Positions 53,818-60,821 of a DNA stretch of 64,000 nt are shown here, piece after piece. Both the position numbers and the translations under genes were made by a program. Each line of letters begins with the position of its first letter. Within the stretch, counting starts at the first letter, position 1. This DNA is from Candidatus Kuenenia hertensis (GTDB lineage: Bacteria > Planctomycetota > Brocadiia > Brocadiales > Brocadiaceae): NCBI GenBank assembly GCA_021646465.1, contig SOET01000016.1, positions 1 through 64,000 on the forward strand. The letters run 5' to 3'. The notes beneath the pieces were generated by a model, which had not been told where the DNA came from, did not search any database, and was given only the letters and a program-made list of their open reading frames with translations.

Positions 53818-54897
53818 ATGGAGATTTACCCTTATACCATCAAACTCATTGACCCGCTTTTTTATTCGCACGAGGCGCTGTCAGGGGCATACACGACCGC
53901 GTACCTCCACGCTACTGCCATTAATCATGCCGTTGCATGGAGTATGGGGCGAATGAGAGAAGACCAGAGTTATATCATCAGCGAAGAAAAAGGCGGCAGA
54001 AACATCCCCAGGTATACTCATTCATGGATTGAGCCCGATTTTTACTTTACTCCTGCATCTCCAAAAGGAGCAGTAAACTATCTTGTGGAAACAGTGAAAG
54101 GGGATATGGACTATCTTATACAGCCAGGATTTGGACAGGCGAAAATACTGGGTAAAAATATAGGCAGAAACGAAGTATTAAAGGCATATAGGATATTTTC
54201 TATTCCCCCGGAGACGGAGTTTAACGGCTATCTTCATACCGACCCTGAAATTATAAGCCGTATGCCTGCATGTATGCGGCTTGGGAGTTTCAGGGGTAAG
54301 GCAATTCTGACAATCGGCAAGAGAATAAAAACGTTTGGAATAATATCAGACCAATATGTTAATCATCCTGTTGACCCTCTGGTATCAAAGGTTAAGAGGG
54401 GAGTAATGATTGGAATGTTCCCATATCCGATTGTGGACAGCGCCTGTGCTGAACATGCTTATGAAATAAGGAATCACGGACAGAGAGAATTCATCGCACT
54501 TCCCGCACGTGAAGTGGATTTTGATAAAGATGCGCTGCTAAAAAGATTGAATGAACTGAAACCTGGATTAATAAAAGCTAAAGATGCTTCCCTACCCTTA
54601 AAAGACAGGGCATATATCATTTTGCATATGATTAGGACTGCCTTATCCGTAAGACATTTCTTAATGGGTATTCCGGGAGAGGAACGGCTCAATTCTGCCC
54701 TGAAGGATTTAGAATGGTTTAACGAATTGAGATTGGCCTCAAAAGGTGAATATGTGCCTATAGAAAATAATGTTTTTCTCGGATATATTGAAAGAATAGA
54801 GGAGATAATTAATGTCTGCGAGGAAAAGATCAAAGGAACTGCAAAAGGCGGAGATACAGAAGGTTCAGGAGAAGGTTCATCAAGTCTTATACTGTGA
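53818..54897 (+). CDS. csc1: Type I-D Cas5 (Csc1) with C-terminal extension
   Basis: The 359 residues begin with the Csc1 pattern: YTIKLIDPLFYSHEALSGAYTTAYLHATAINHAVAW, then SWIEPDFYFTPASPKG, then AYRIFSIPPETEFNGYL, ACMRLGSFRGKA and HPVDPLV. Csc1 proteins known to me end at about 220-250 residues. Here an additional 120 residues follow, mostly helical (about 235-345, LKDRAYIILHMIRTALSVRHF ... YIERIEEIINVCEEK), and a Gly/Ser-rich tail. It caps the 5' end of the crRNA in Cascade. The next gene begins inside its last 29 codons. Confidence 0.85.
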   Translation: MEIYPYTIKLIDPLFYSHEALSGAYTTAYLHATAINHAVAWSMGRMREDQSYIISEEKGGRNIPRYTHSWIEPDFYFTPASPKGAVNYLVETVKGDMDYLIQPGFGQAKILGKNIGRNEVLKAYRIFSIPPETEFNGYLHTDPEIISRMPACMRLGSFRGKAILTIGKRIKTFGIISDQYVNHPVDPLVSKVKRGVMIGMFPYPIVDSACAEHAYEIRNHGQREFIALPAREVDFDKDALLKRLNELKPGLIKAKDASLPLKDRAYIILHMIRTALSVRHFLMGIPGEERLNSALKDLEWFNELRLASKGEYVPIENNVFLGYIERIEEIINVCEEKIKGTAKGGDTEGSGEGSSSLIL

Positions 54898-55261
54898 TAC
54901 AAACTGGGATGAGGATGGAATCTATAGACTGCGCTTTGAAGAAATACTTCACAGGTCTAATCTGAGCAGGAAAACCATTGAAATTGACGAAGATGCAGCC
55001 ATTGAATATAAGAGACGTGTAGAGAGAAAATTAAAAGGCATTGAAGAATTAGACAAGTCTTTGGTTTTTTATAAAATTTTAAATATCCTTGTTCAAGAAC
55101 CAATGAACAAAGAAACACTGTTTATAGCGTTAGAAAACCATTCAGAAGATTGCATAAATAACAATCTGCAATATCTAGAGAAAAGCGGGGCGCTTGAAGC
55201 AGATGGAGATAAGCATAAAGTATCAAATCATATAAGAAAGCTTTTGCTAAAAACAATGTAA
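54812..55261 (+). CDS. Unknown protein with C-terminal winged helix, in the cas operon
   Basis: The 149 residues start at an ATG inside csc1 (86-bp overlap in another frame) with GAGGAG 8 bp upstream, and an in-frame stop two codons earlier confirms the start. The N-terminal half is charged and helical (RKRSKELQKAEIQKVQEK), then comes IDEDAAIEYKRRVERKLKGIEE. The C-terminal 70 residues look like a winged helix (VFYKILNILVQEPMNKETLFIALENHSEDCINNNLQYLEKSGALE). I do not recognise a family. It may control the cas genes or serve as an accessory subunit; its tight overlap argues for co-expression with csc1. Confidence 0.65.
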   Translation: MSARKRSKELQKAEIQKVQEKVHQVLYCDTNWDEDGIYRLRFEEILHRSNLSRKTIEIDEDAAIEYKRRVERKLKGIEELDKSLVFYKILNILVQEPMNKETLFIALENHSEDCINNNLQYLEKSGALEADGDKHKVSNHIRKLLLKTM

Positions 55262-55304
55262 AGTTTTATTCAAATAATTGATAAAAATTGAATATAATTA
55301 TACC

Positions 55305-56126
55305 ATGAATTTGTTTATCATTAGATACCTCTTTCATCTTGTTTTTGAAGGGGAAAAGACCAATTCCGAGTTATCAAAAGAGGTGGGCGGGACCATATCA
55401 AACGTGTCTCATGCAATGCATAGGCTTTACGCGCTCGATCTTGTAAAACATCCTGAAGGTCGGGCAAGGTCATGGATTGCTGACCATACAAAGACGCCTA
55501 TTAAAATCATAGAAGAAATGCTTTTTATTGCCAAAAATGACATAGAGATCAAAAAACTTTTTTTGCTGCCCTCTGTTCTTAGAATCAGCAGTCTCTTTTG
55601 TAAAAACAAAAGGGAATCAATAAGTGGCCTAAATAAAAAAACTGGTATGTCTAAAATAACTATAATGAAGTCTCTTAATATACTTATCCAAAACAGTATT
55701 TTAATAAAAAAAGTCGGAAACCCTAATCATTATTTTCTCGCTGATACAAACCTTGCTGATGCCTTTGTAAAGTCATGCAGTGAGATTTTGGCTGTCTTTA
55801 CAAAAGATCAAAAGAAAGAAGCAACCCCCAAAAAAATTATAGAAGGACTTAAAAAAGATAACAATGTGTTAATACTAATCCATTACGGTTCTTCTGCTAA
55901 GGGAACATCTGATAGTTTAAGCGATATAGACCTCCTTGCTGTAACGCATGATAAGACTGGCAGGGGAGAAGTGCTGACAAAATATTCACATAAACACATA
56001 GACCTCAATGTATATTCCAAAAACGGTTTCCTGCGGTTATTGAAAAACCAGCCTGATTTCATAAGAAGCATTGCAGGTGCAAAGATATTGAAGGGAAAGA
56101 ATATTTTTGAGGCGGTAATTCAATGA
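55305..56126 (+). CDS. Winged-helix/nucleotidyltransferase fusion, in the cas operon
   Basis: I use the ATG at 55305; a TTG nine codons earlier is possible. The 273 residues start with a winged helix (FLIIRYLF-like, NSELSKEVGGTISNVSHAMHRLYALDLVKH), then a second helix-turn-helix (SGLNKKTGMSKITIMKSLNILIQNSIL). The C-terminal part is a Pol-beta/MNT nucleotidyltransferase core: LILIHYGSSAKGTSDSLSDIDLLAVTHD with the GS...G and SDxDL metal site, then HIDLNVYSKNGFLRLL. Enzymes of this fold add AMP to proteins or tRNA, as in MNT antitoxins. It overlaps cas6 by 4 bp (ATGA), so it is a true member of the operon. Role unknown. Confidence 0.75.
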   Translation: MNLFIIRYLFHLVFEGEKTNSELSKEVGGTISNVSHAMHRLYALDLVKHPEGRARSWIADHTKTPIKIIEEMLFIAKNDIEIKKLFLLPSVLRISSLFCKNKRESISGLNKKTGMSKITIMKSLNILIQNSILIKKVGNPNHYFLADTNLADAFVKSCSEILAVFTKDQKKEATPKKIIEGLKKDNNVLILIHYGSSAKGTSDSLSDIDLLAVTHDKTGRGEVLTKYSHKHIDLNVYSKNGFLRLLKNQPDFIRSIAGAKILKGKNIFEAVIQ

Positions 56127-56782
56127 TAATAAATCAAATAACGTTACAGCTAAAAACGGAGCCGCTATTGTCCGAACACGGCAATAGTCTGAGAGGCTAT
56201 ATAGCGGGTATTTTCCCTCAGTACGAAATCCTGCATAATCATAGGCCAGACGGGAGCCTTTTATATCTTTATCCGAGAGTTCAATATAGAGTCCTTAATG
56301 GAAACGGCTATATAATCGGTATAGAAGAGGGTGTTAACGTGGTGAGAGAAATTGAACCTATGATTGACCATCTAAACTTGAAGGGCAAGGAATATTCTAT
56401 CGGACAAAAGCATATCTTATTAGAGAAGGTACGTTTTGGGTTGAATGATACATTTGTCAACTATTATTTTATAAAACCATGGCTTGCCCTCAATGAACAA
56501 AACTACCATGAATACATAAAAGCAGGAAATAAAAGGGCAAGAGATACAATCGTAAAAAATATCTTAAGAGGCAATCTTCTGAGTTTGGCCAAAAGCATTG
56601 GATATATTGTAGATAAACAAATAGAAGTTACATCACTATTTCTCGAGGAAAGGAAATGCTCTCTCAAAGGCACCCCCATGCTCGGTTTTCTCGGCACGTT
56701 CTCGGTAAATTTTGAAATCCCTGACTACTGGGGCATCGGCAAGTCAGTGTCGAGGGGGTTTGGGACGGTGAAAAGAGTTTAA
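56123..56782 (+). CDS. cas6: CRISPR RNA endonuclease Cas6
   Basis: The 219 residues match a short Cas6: LSEHGNSLRGYIAGIFPQYEILHNHRPDG (RAMP fold start with candidate catalytic His residues), a middle EKVRFGLNDTFVNYYFIKPW, and the C-terminal glycine-rich loop YWGIGKSVSRGFGTVKRV. It cuts the repeat RNA to make crRNAs, leaving an 8-nt 5' handle (ATTGAAAC from this repeat, by family rule). It overlaps the upstream fusion gene by 4 bp. Its 3' end runs straight into a GTTGGGG tract, and a scrap of a second cas6 3' end is at 57508-57570. Confidence 0.87.
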   Translation: MIINQITLQLKTEPLLSEHGNSLRGYIAGIFPQYEILHNHRPDGSLLYLYPRVQYRVLNGNGYIIGIEEGVNVVREIEPMIDHLNLKGKEYSIGQKHILLEKVRFGLNDTFVNYYFIKPWLALNEQNYHEYIKAGNKRARDTIVKNILRGNLLSLAKSIGYIVDKQIEVTSLFLEERKCSLKGTPMLGFLGTFSVNFEIPDYWGIGKSVSRGFGTVKRV

Positions 56783-56990
56783 GAGTTTAAGAGTTAGGGA
56801 GTTGAGGAGTTGAGGAGTTGAGGAGTTGAAGAGTTGGGGTGTTGGGGTGTTGGGGTGTTGGGGTGTTGGGGTGTTGGGGTGTTGGGGGTTGGGGTGTTGG
56901 GGTGTTGGGGTGTTGGGGTGTTGGGGTGTTGGGGTGTTGGGGAGTTGGGGAGTTGGAGAGTTGGAGAGTTGGGGTGTTGGGGTGTTTCGA
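56783..56990 (+). repeat. G-rich minisatellite after cas6
   Basis: GAGTTTAAGAGTTAGGGAGTTG leads into about 20 copies of an 8-bp unit, GTTGGGGT, with minor variants (GTTGGGGA, GTTGGAGA). The plus strand carries many runs of four G's spaced by TGTT, a pattern that can form G-quadruplexes. The unit count is likely to be variable. Frames through it (PTPQHPN repeats on the minus strand) are artefacts. Confidence 0.88.
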
Positions 56991-57079
56991 AATGTGTAAT
57001 GAACAATAAAATAAACAGGATCGGCATCAGCACAAGACAATAATACGATGCCAGCATACAATAAAAACTCAGAAACTTT

Positions 57080-57239
57080 ATGCTGAATGAACTTGAAGTT
57101 TTAAAGCAGGTAATAACAAGACTCGAGTCAGTTGGTATCCAATATATGGTTAGTGGCTCTGTATATTGACAAAGAATATATAGCGAACTGGGTACAAAAA
57201 TTAGGAATCGAGAAAGTATATAACAGGGTGATCAGATGA
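57080..57239 (+). pseudogene. Internally deleted nucleotidyltransferase (DUF6036-like)
   Basis: One frame gives the N-terminus (MLNELEVLKQVITRLESVGI, then QYMVSGSV) and stops at 57169; another frame gives the C-terminus (YIDKEYIANWVQKLGIEKVY, then NRVIR) and stops at 57239. Both ends are typical of small nucleotidyltransferase-like proteins whose genes are paired with the one at 57236. Most of the centre, including the metal-binding aspartates, is lost. The junction is near 57160. Confidence 0.65.
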
Positions 57240-57484
57240 AAGACACAAATTCACAGGTTGAAACCCGTTTTGTTGAAATGCTGATGAAAAAGAGTGGACA
57301 GGAAAGGATGAGATTAGGATTTTCCATGTTCGAAATGGCGCAAAGGCAGGTTATCGCATCTATAAAGGCGGATAAACCGGAAGCTGATATCAGAGAAATA
57401 AGAAAAGGAATATTCCTGCGTTTCTACGGTCACGAATATTCGCCTGAGGAACAGCGGAAAATTTTCAAGCATATACAAGGTTAA
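57236..57484 (+). CDS. Small protein, partner of the deleted nucleotidyltransferase
   Basis: The 82 residues (VETRFVEMLMKKSGQERMRLGFSMFEMAQRQVI ... LRFYGHEYSPEEQRKIF) belong to a small conserved family usually encoded right beside a DUF6036-type nucleotidyltransferase; here its ATG overlaps the end of the deleted gene (ATGA). Its function is unknown, and the gene pairs are suspected of being toxin-antitoxin like. With the partner destroyed it may be a relic, although the frame is intact. Confidence 0.65.
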   Translation: MKDTNSQVETRFVEMLMKKSGQERMRLGFSMFEMAQRQVIASIKADKPEADIREIRKGIFLRFYGHEYSPEEQRKIFKHIQG

Positions 57485-57507
57485 TGTATTCCCGACGTAT
57501 TCTCCAT

Positions 57508-57585
57508 CAACCATGAAATTCCTGACTACCAGGGCATCGGCCAATCGGTGTTCAGGGGGGGACGGTGAAAAGAGTTTAAGAGTTG
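57508..57585 (+). pseudogene. Duplicated scrap of the cas6 3' end
   Basis: GAAATTCCTGACTACCAGGG and GCATCGGCCAATCGGTGTTC repeat the end of cas6 (GAAATCCCTGACTACTGGGG, GCATCGGCAAGTCAGTGTCG), and both then run through GACGGTGAAAAGAGTTTAAG into the GAGTTGGG tract. The copy has base changes and deletions that break the frame. It shows that the cas6 end and the adjoining tract were duplicated, with the nucleotidyltransferase pair lying between the copies. Confidence 0.75.
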
Positions 57586-57626
57586 GGGAGTTGGGAGTTG
57601 GGAGTTTATGAGAAAGGGGGGTAAAT

Positions 57627-58001
57627 ATGGCAAAAATAGAAAGGTTTGAAGATATTCAGGCATGGCAAAAGGCCAGAGAATTAAATAAAGATATTTATAA
57701 GGCAACTATGGATCCTTCCTTCTCAAAAGATTTTTCCCTGAAGGATCAAATACGCAGGGCGTCAATTTCTATAATGGCCAACATCGCAGAGGGGTTTGGC
57801 CGGAAAAGCAATAAGGAGTTTGCAAACTTTCTTAATATGTCTCACGGGTCTGCCGCAGAGGTTCAATGCCACCTTTACGTTGCTTTGGACATGAATTACA
57901 CTACTAAAGAAGACTTTGAAATACTTTATCAGAAGGCTGACGAGGTATCAAAAATGGTACAAGGTTTTATGAACTATCTCACCAACTCTTTAACTCTTTA
58001 A
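57627..58001 (+). CDS. Four-helix bundle protein (IVP family), second copy
   Basis: The 124 residues carry FEDIQAWQKARELNKDIY, LKDQIRRASISIMANIAEGF and GRKSNKEFANFL, the core of the S23/IVP family. It lies between cas6 and cas1. Upstream is a GAGTT/GTTGGG tract and downstream an AACTCTTTAACTCC tract, which is the complementary orientation, so the gene sits between inverted repeats. Its last eight residues (LTNSLTL and stop) are encoded by the tract itself. AAGGGGGG lies upstream of the start. It is a different subfamily from the copies at 2055 and 59178, so the three were acquired separately. Confidence 0.9.
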   Translation: MAKIERFEDIQAWQKARELNKDIYKATMDPSFSKDFSLKDQIRRASISIMANIAEGFGRKSNKEFANFLNMSHGSAAEVQCHLYVALDMNYTTKEDFEILYQKADEVSKMVQGFMNYLTNSLTL

Positions 58002-58068
58002 CTCCTTAACTCCTTAACTCTTAAACTCCTTAACTCTTAAACTCTCTAACTCTTAAACTCCAAAACTG
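57975..58068 (+). repeat. AACTCC/AACTCTT simple-repeat tract before cas1
   Basis: About eleven units of 7-9 bp (AACTCTTT, AACTCCTT, AACTCTTA). This is the reverse-complement form of the GAGTT tracts at 56783-56840 and 57566-57610. It overlaps the end of the four-helix bundle gene and leaves only a few bases before the cas1 start. Confidence 0.85.
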
Positions 58069-58074
58069 AATATC

Positions 58075-59076
58075 ATGCAACTCGTAATAAACACATACGG
58101 CTCATATCTTCAAAAGAATGGTGATTGCTTCAAGGTCAGGAAGGACGACCAGGTCTTTGAGGTCTCGGTAAAGAAGGTGAACAGTATCATGATCACCACC
58201 GCAGCCTATATTACCACCGACGCCATCAAGCTGGCAATGGATAACAATATTGATATCATCTTCCTTGATGAATTCGGCGACCCTTTCGGGCGTGTGTGGC
58301 ACAGCAAACTGGGAAGCACCACCCTTATCCGCCGCAGGCAGTTAGAAATTGCAGATACAAAAGACGGTGTACACCTTGCACTGGAATGGGTAAAGAAAAA
58401 ATTTGACAACCAGATAGACCTTCTGACAAGGCTTCGCGAGAGCAGGTCACGCAAGTCGGCGGAAATAACCGCATACATCGAGAAACTGCGCAATTGCCGG
58501 AATAGTCTGGATTCTCTTGTTCCACCGGAAACAACCGGCATTGGCATAGACGATGTACGGGGTTCCGTTATGGGAATAGAAGGAAGCGGCGGCCGTATTT
58601 ATTTTGAAGCCGTCAGCTTTCTCATGCCCGATCGGTACAAATTCAAGGGGCGCAGCCGCAATCCCGCACAGGATGAGTTCAACGCCCTCCTCAATTACGC
58701 TTACGGTATCCTTTACTCTAAAGTGGAAAAGGCGTGCATAATTGCCGGGCTTGATCCCTATGTGGGAATAATCCATACCGATCACTATAATAAAAAATCC
58801 CTGGTCTTTGACCTTATTGAAAATTTCAGAATCTGGGCGGATGAAACGGTAATAAAAATTTTTGCGGGGAGAGACGTAAAACAAGACCACTTTGACAAGC
58901 TGGAAAACGGCTTTACCCTGAATAAGGAAGGCAAGGCAACGCTGGTAAGCGCCTTCAATGCATTTCTTGACGAATCAATACGGTACAGCGGCAGGAATAT
59001 TAAACGGGGGGATATTATACAGTTTGAGTGCCACAGGATAGCGAATGGGCTTATACGGATAACAGATAACAGATGA
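58075..59076 (+). CDS. cas1: CRISPR integrase Cas1
   Basis: The 333 residues begin with the beta-rich N-terminal domain (LVINTYGSYLQKNGDCFKVR). The catalytic alpha domain has RGSVMGIEGSGGRIYFEAV (metal ligand Glu169), GIIHTDHYNKKSLVFDLIENFR (His234 and the DLIE acidic pair) and the C-terminal RYSGRNIKRGDIIQFECHRIA. It inserts new spacers with Cas2, and Cas4 trims them. No strong ribosome site can be seen because a simple-repeat tract ends 7 bp upstream, so its expression may have been altered. Confidence 0.95.
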   Translation: MQLVINTYGSYLQKNGDCFKVRKDDQVFEVSVKKVNSIMITTAAYITTDAIKLAMDNNIDIIFLDEFGDPFGRVWHSKLGSTTLIRRRQLEIADTKDGVHLALEWVKKKFDNQIDLLTRLRESRSRKSAEITAYIEKLRNCRNSLDSLVPPETTGIGIDDVRGSVMGIEGSGGRIYFEAVSFLMPDRYKFKGRSRNPAQDEFNALLNYAYGILYSKVEKACIIAGLDPYVGIIHTDHYNKKSLVFDLIENFRIWADETVIKIFAGRDVKQDHFDKLENGFTLNKEGKATLVSAFNAFLDESIRYSGRNIKRGDIIQFECHRIANGLIRITDNR

Positions 59077-59160
59077 CAGATAGCAGATAAAAGACAACTG
59101 ACCGCAGACGAAAGACACAGATCATTAATCTGTATTCTGTTATCTGTATTCTAATCATCT
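59062..59160 (+). repeat. CAGATAACAGAT / ATCTGTATTCTG tract after cas1
   Basis: Units of CAGATAA/CAGATGA/CAGATAG repeat at 59064-59090, and TCTGTATTCTGTTATCTGTATTC at about 59130-59152 is the complementary form. The two can pair as a hairpin. The second arm ends 26 bp before the four-helix bundle gene. A further CTGTACT/CTGTATT tract lies beyond that gene at 59575-59611. Confidence 0.8.
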
Positions 59161-59177
59161 CTATTTGGAGGTTAAAA

Positions 59178-59917
<740 letters not shown>

Positions 59918-59922
59918 AGGAC

Positions 59923-60050
59923 GTGAACCGGTTTCCGTTTTCCGTGGTCCGTTGCCCGTTGTCCGGTATCCGTGATCCGTTTTTTCCTTAACGGACACCA
60001 ACACACGGAAACCGGTTCACGGGCCACGGGCCACGGACATCGGATCACGG
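59923..60050 (+). repeat. CCGTTTCCGT tract with a 16-bp perfect inverted repeat
   Basis: GTGAACCGGTTTCCGT (59923-59938) and its exact reverse complement ACGGAAACCGGTTCAC (60005-60020) enclose CCGTTGTCCGGTATCCGTGA units; further CACGGGCCACGG units follow on the right. There is no ORF inside. Related CCGTTGTCCGTTTTCCG units lie at 63351-63380, just after the array. It looks like an empty version of the tracts that flank the four-helix bundle genes. Confidence 0.85.
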
Positions 60051-60055
60051 AAAAC

Positions 60056-60649
60056 ATGGACACCGAATCAACATTAATGATCACCCCTTCGGAGGTAATT
60101 GAGTACCTTTACTGCCCGAGGTTTATTTACTTTATGAACTGTTTAAACATCCCACAGCGGGAGGGATTGCGTTACAAGGTGATAAAAGGCAGGGAAATAC
60201 ATGAGAAGAGGGGAAAAGAAAACAGGGAGTATCTGCGGAAAAAGATCGGATGTGTTTCAAAGGCCATTTCAGTATATCTGGCGTCTCCGGGGTTAAGAGT
60301 ACGGGGAATTGTGGACGAGGTATTGGAATTTTCCGACGGTTCAATGGCTCCGCTTGATTACAAATATGCGGAATACACGGAATATACCTTTGAGACCTAC
60401 AAAATCCAATCGATTCTTTACGCTATGCTGATAGAAGAAATTTATAAAAAACCGGTTCAAAAAGGCTTTATTTGCTATGCAAAAGACCGATCGCATTTGA
60501 AAGAAATAACATACAGTCCCGCAGATTTCGACAAAGCAAAAGTGTTGATATCTGAAATATTTGATATAATACATCTCGGATTTTATCCAAAAAAAACCCA
60601 ATCACGGATGCGATGTATTGACTGCTGTTACAAAAATATTTGTGTATAA
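60056..60649 (+). CDS. cas4: CRISPR adaptation nuclease Cas4
   Basis: I use the ATG at 60056 (MDTESTLMITPSEVIEYL); an ATG seven codons later is possible, while the upstream extension is repeat tract. The 197 residues include the first iron-sulfur cysteine in EYLYCPRFIYF, GREIHEKRGKENREY, the nuclease core VRGIVDEVLEF and APLDYKYAEY (D...DxK), and the C-terminal cysteine cluster RCIDCCYKNICV. It trims prespacer ends and helps choose the PAM. It lies next to the CRISPR leader. Confidence 0.9.
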   Translation: MDTESTLMITPSEVIEYLYCPRFIYFMNCLNIPQREGLRYKVIKGREIHEKRGKENREYLRKKIGCVSKAISVYLASPGLRVRGIVDEVLEFSDGSMAPLDYKYAEYTEYTFETYKIQSILYAMLIEEIYKKPVQKGFICYAKDRSHLKEITYSPADFDKAKVLISEIFDIIHLGFYPKKTQSRMRCIDCCYKNICV

Positions 60650-60821
60650 AATCCTTTCAACTATAACCTTTAACTGGCCAATAAGATATTACATAATAAC
60701 CTATGTAAACACTTATTTTAAAACAGGAAAAAATGCTTATTTTTGAACCAAAACTATTCATTTTAAGAGGAGGAAAATGTTACATAAGTAATAAAACAAA
60801 AGAAGATAGCACAAAAATGCG
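60650..60821 (+). promoter_or_regulatory. CRISPR leader
   Basis: An AT-rich stretch of 172 bp lies between cas4 and the first repeat, without a gene. AAGAGGAGGAAAATGTTAC occurs at about 60762-60781. The cas-proximal side is the expected leader side, where new spacers are added and the array promoter lies. No clear promoter consensus was identified. Confidence 0.6.

Noticed and set aside
48835-56782. Possible classification as type III or type I-A/B because of the Cas10-like large subunit and the ATTGAAAC repeat
   Set aside because: The combination of a helicase-only Cas3', an HD-containing Cas10d, and Csc1/Csc2 fits type I-D; no Csm/Cmr or Cas8 gene is present.
56744-57061. Minus-strand frames rich in PTPQHPN and the plus-strand frame of GVGVLGCWG repeats
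   Set aside because: These are read-throughs of the GTTGGGGT minisatellite, not genes.
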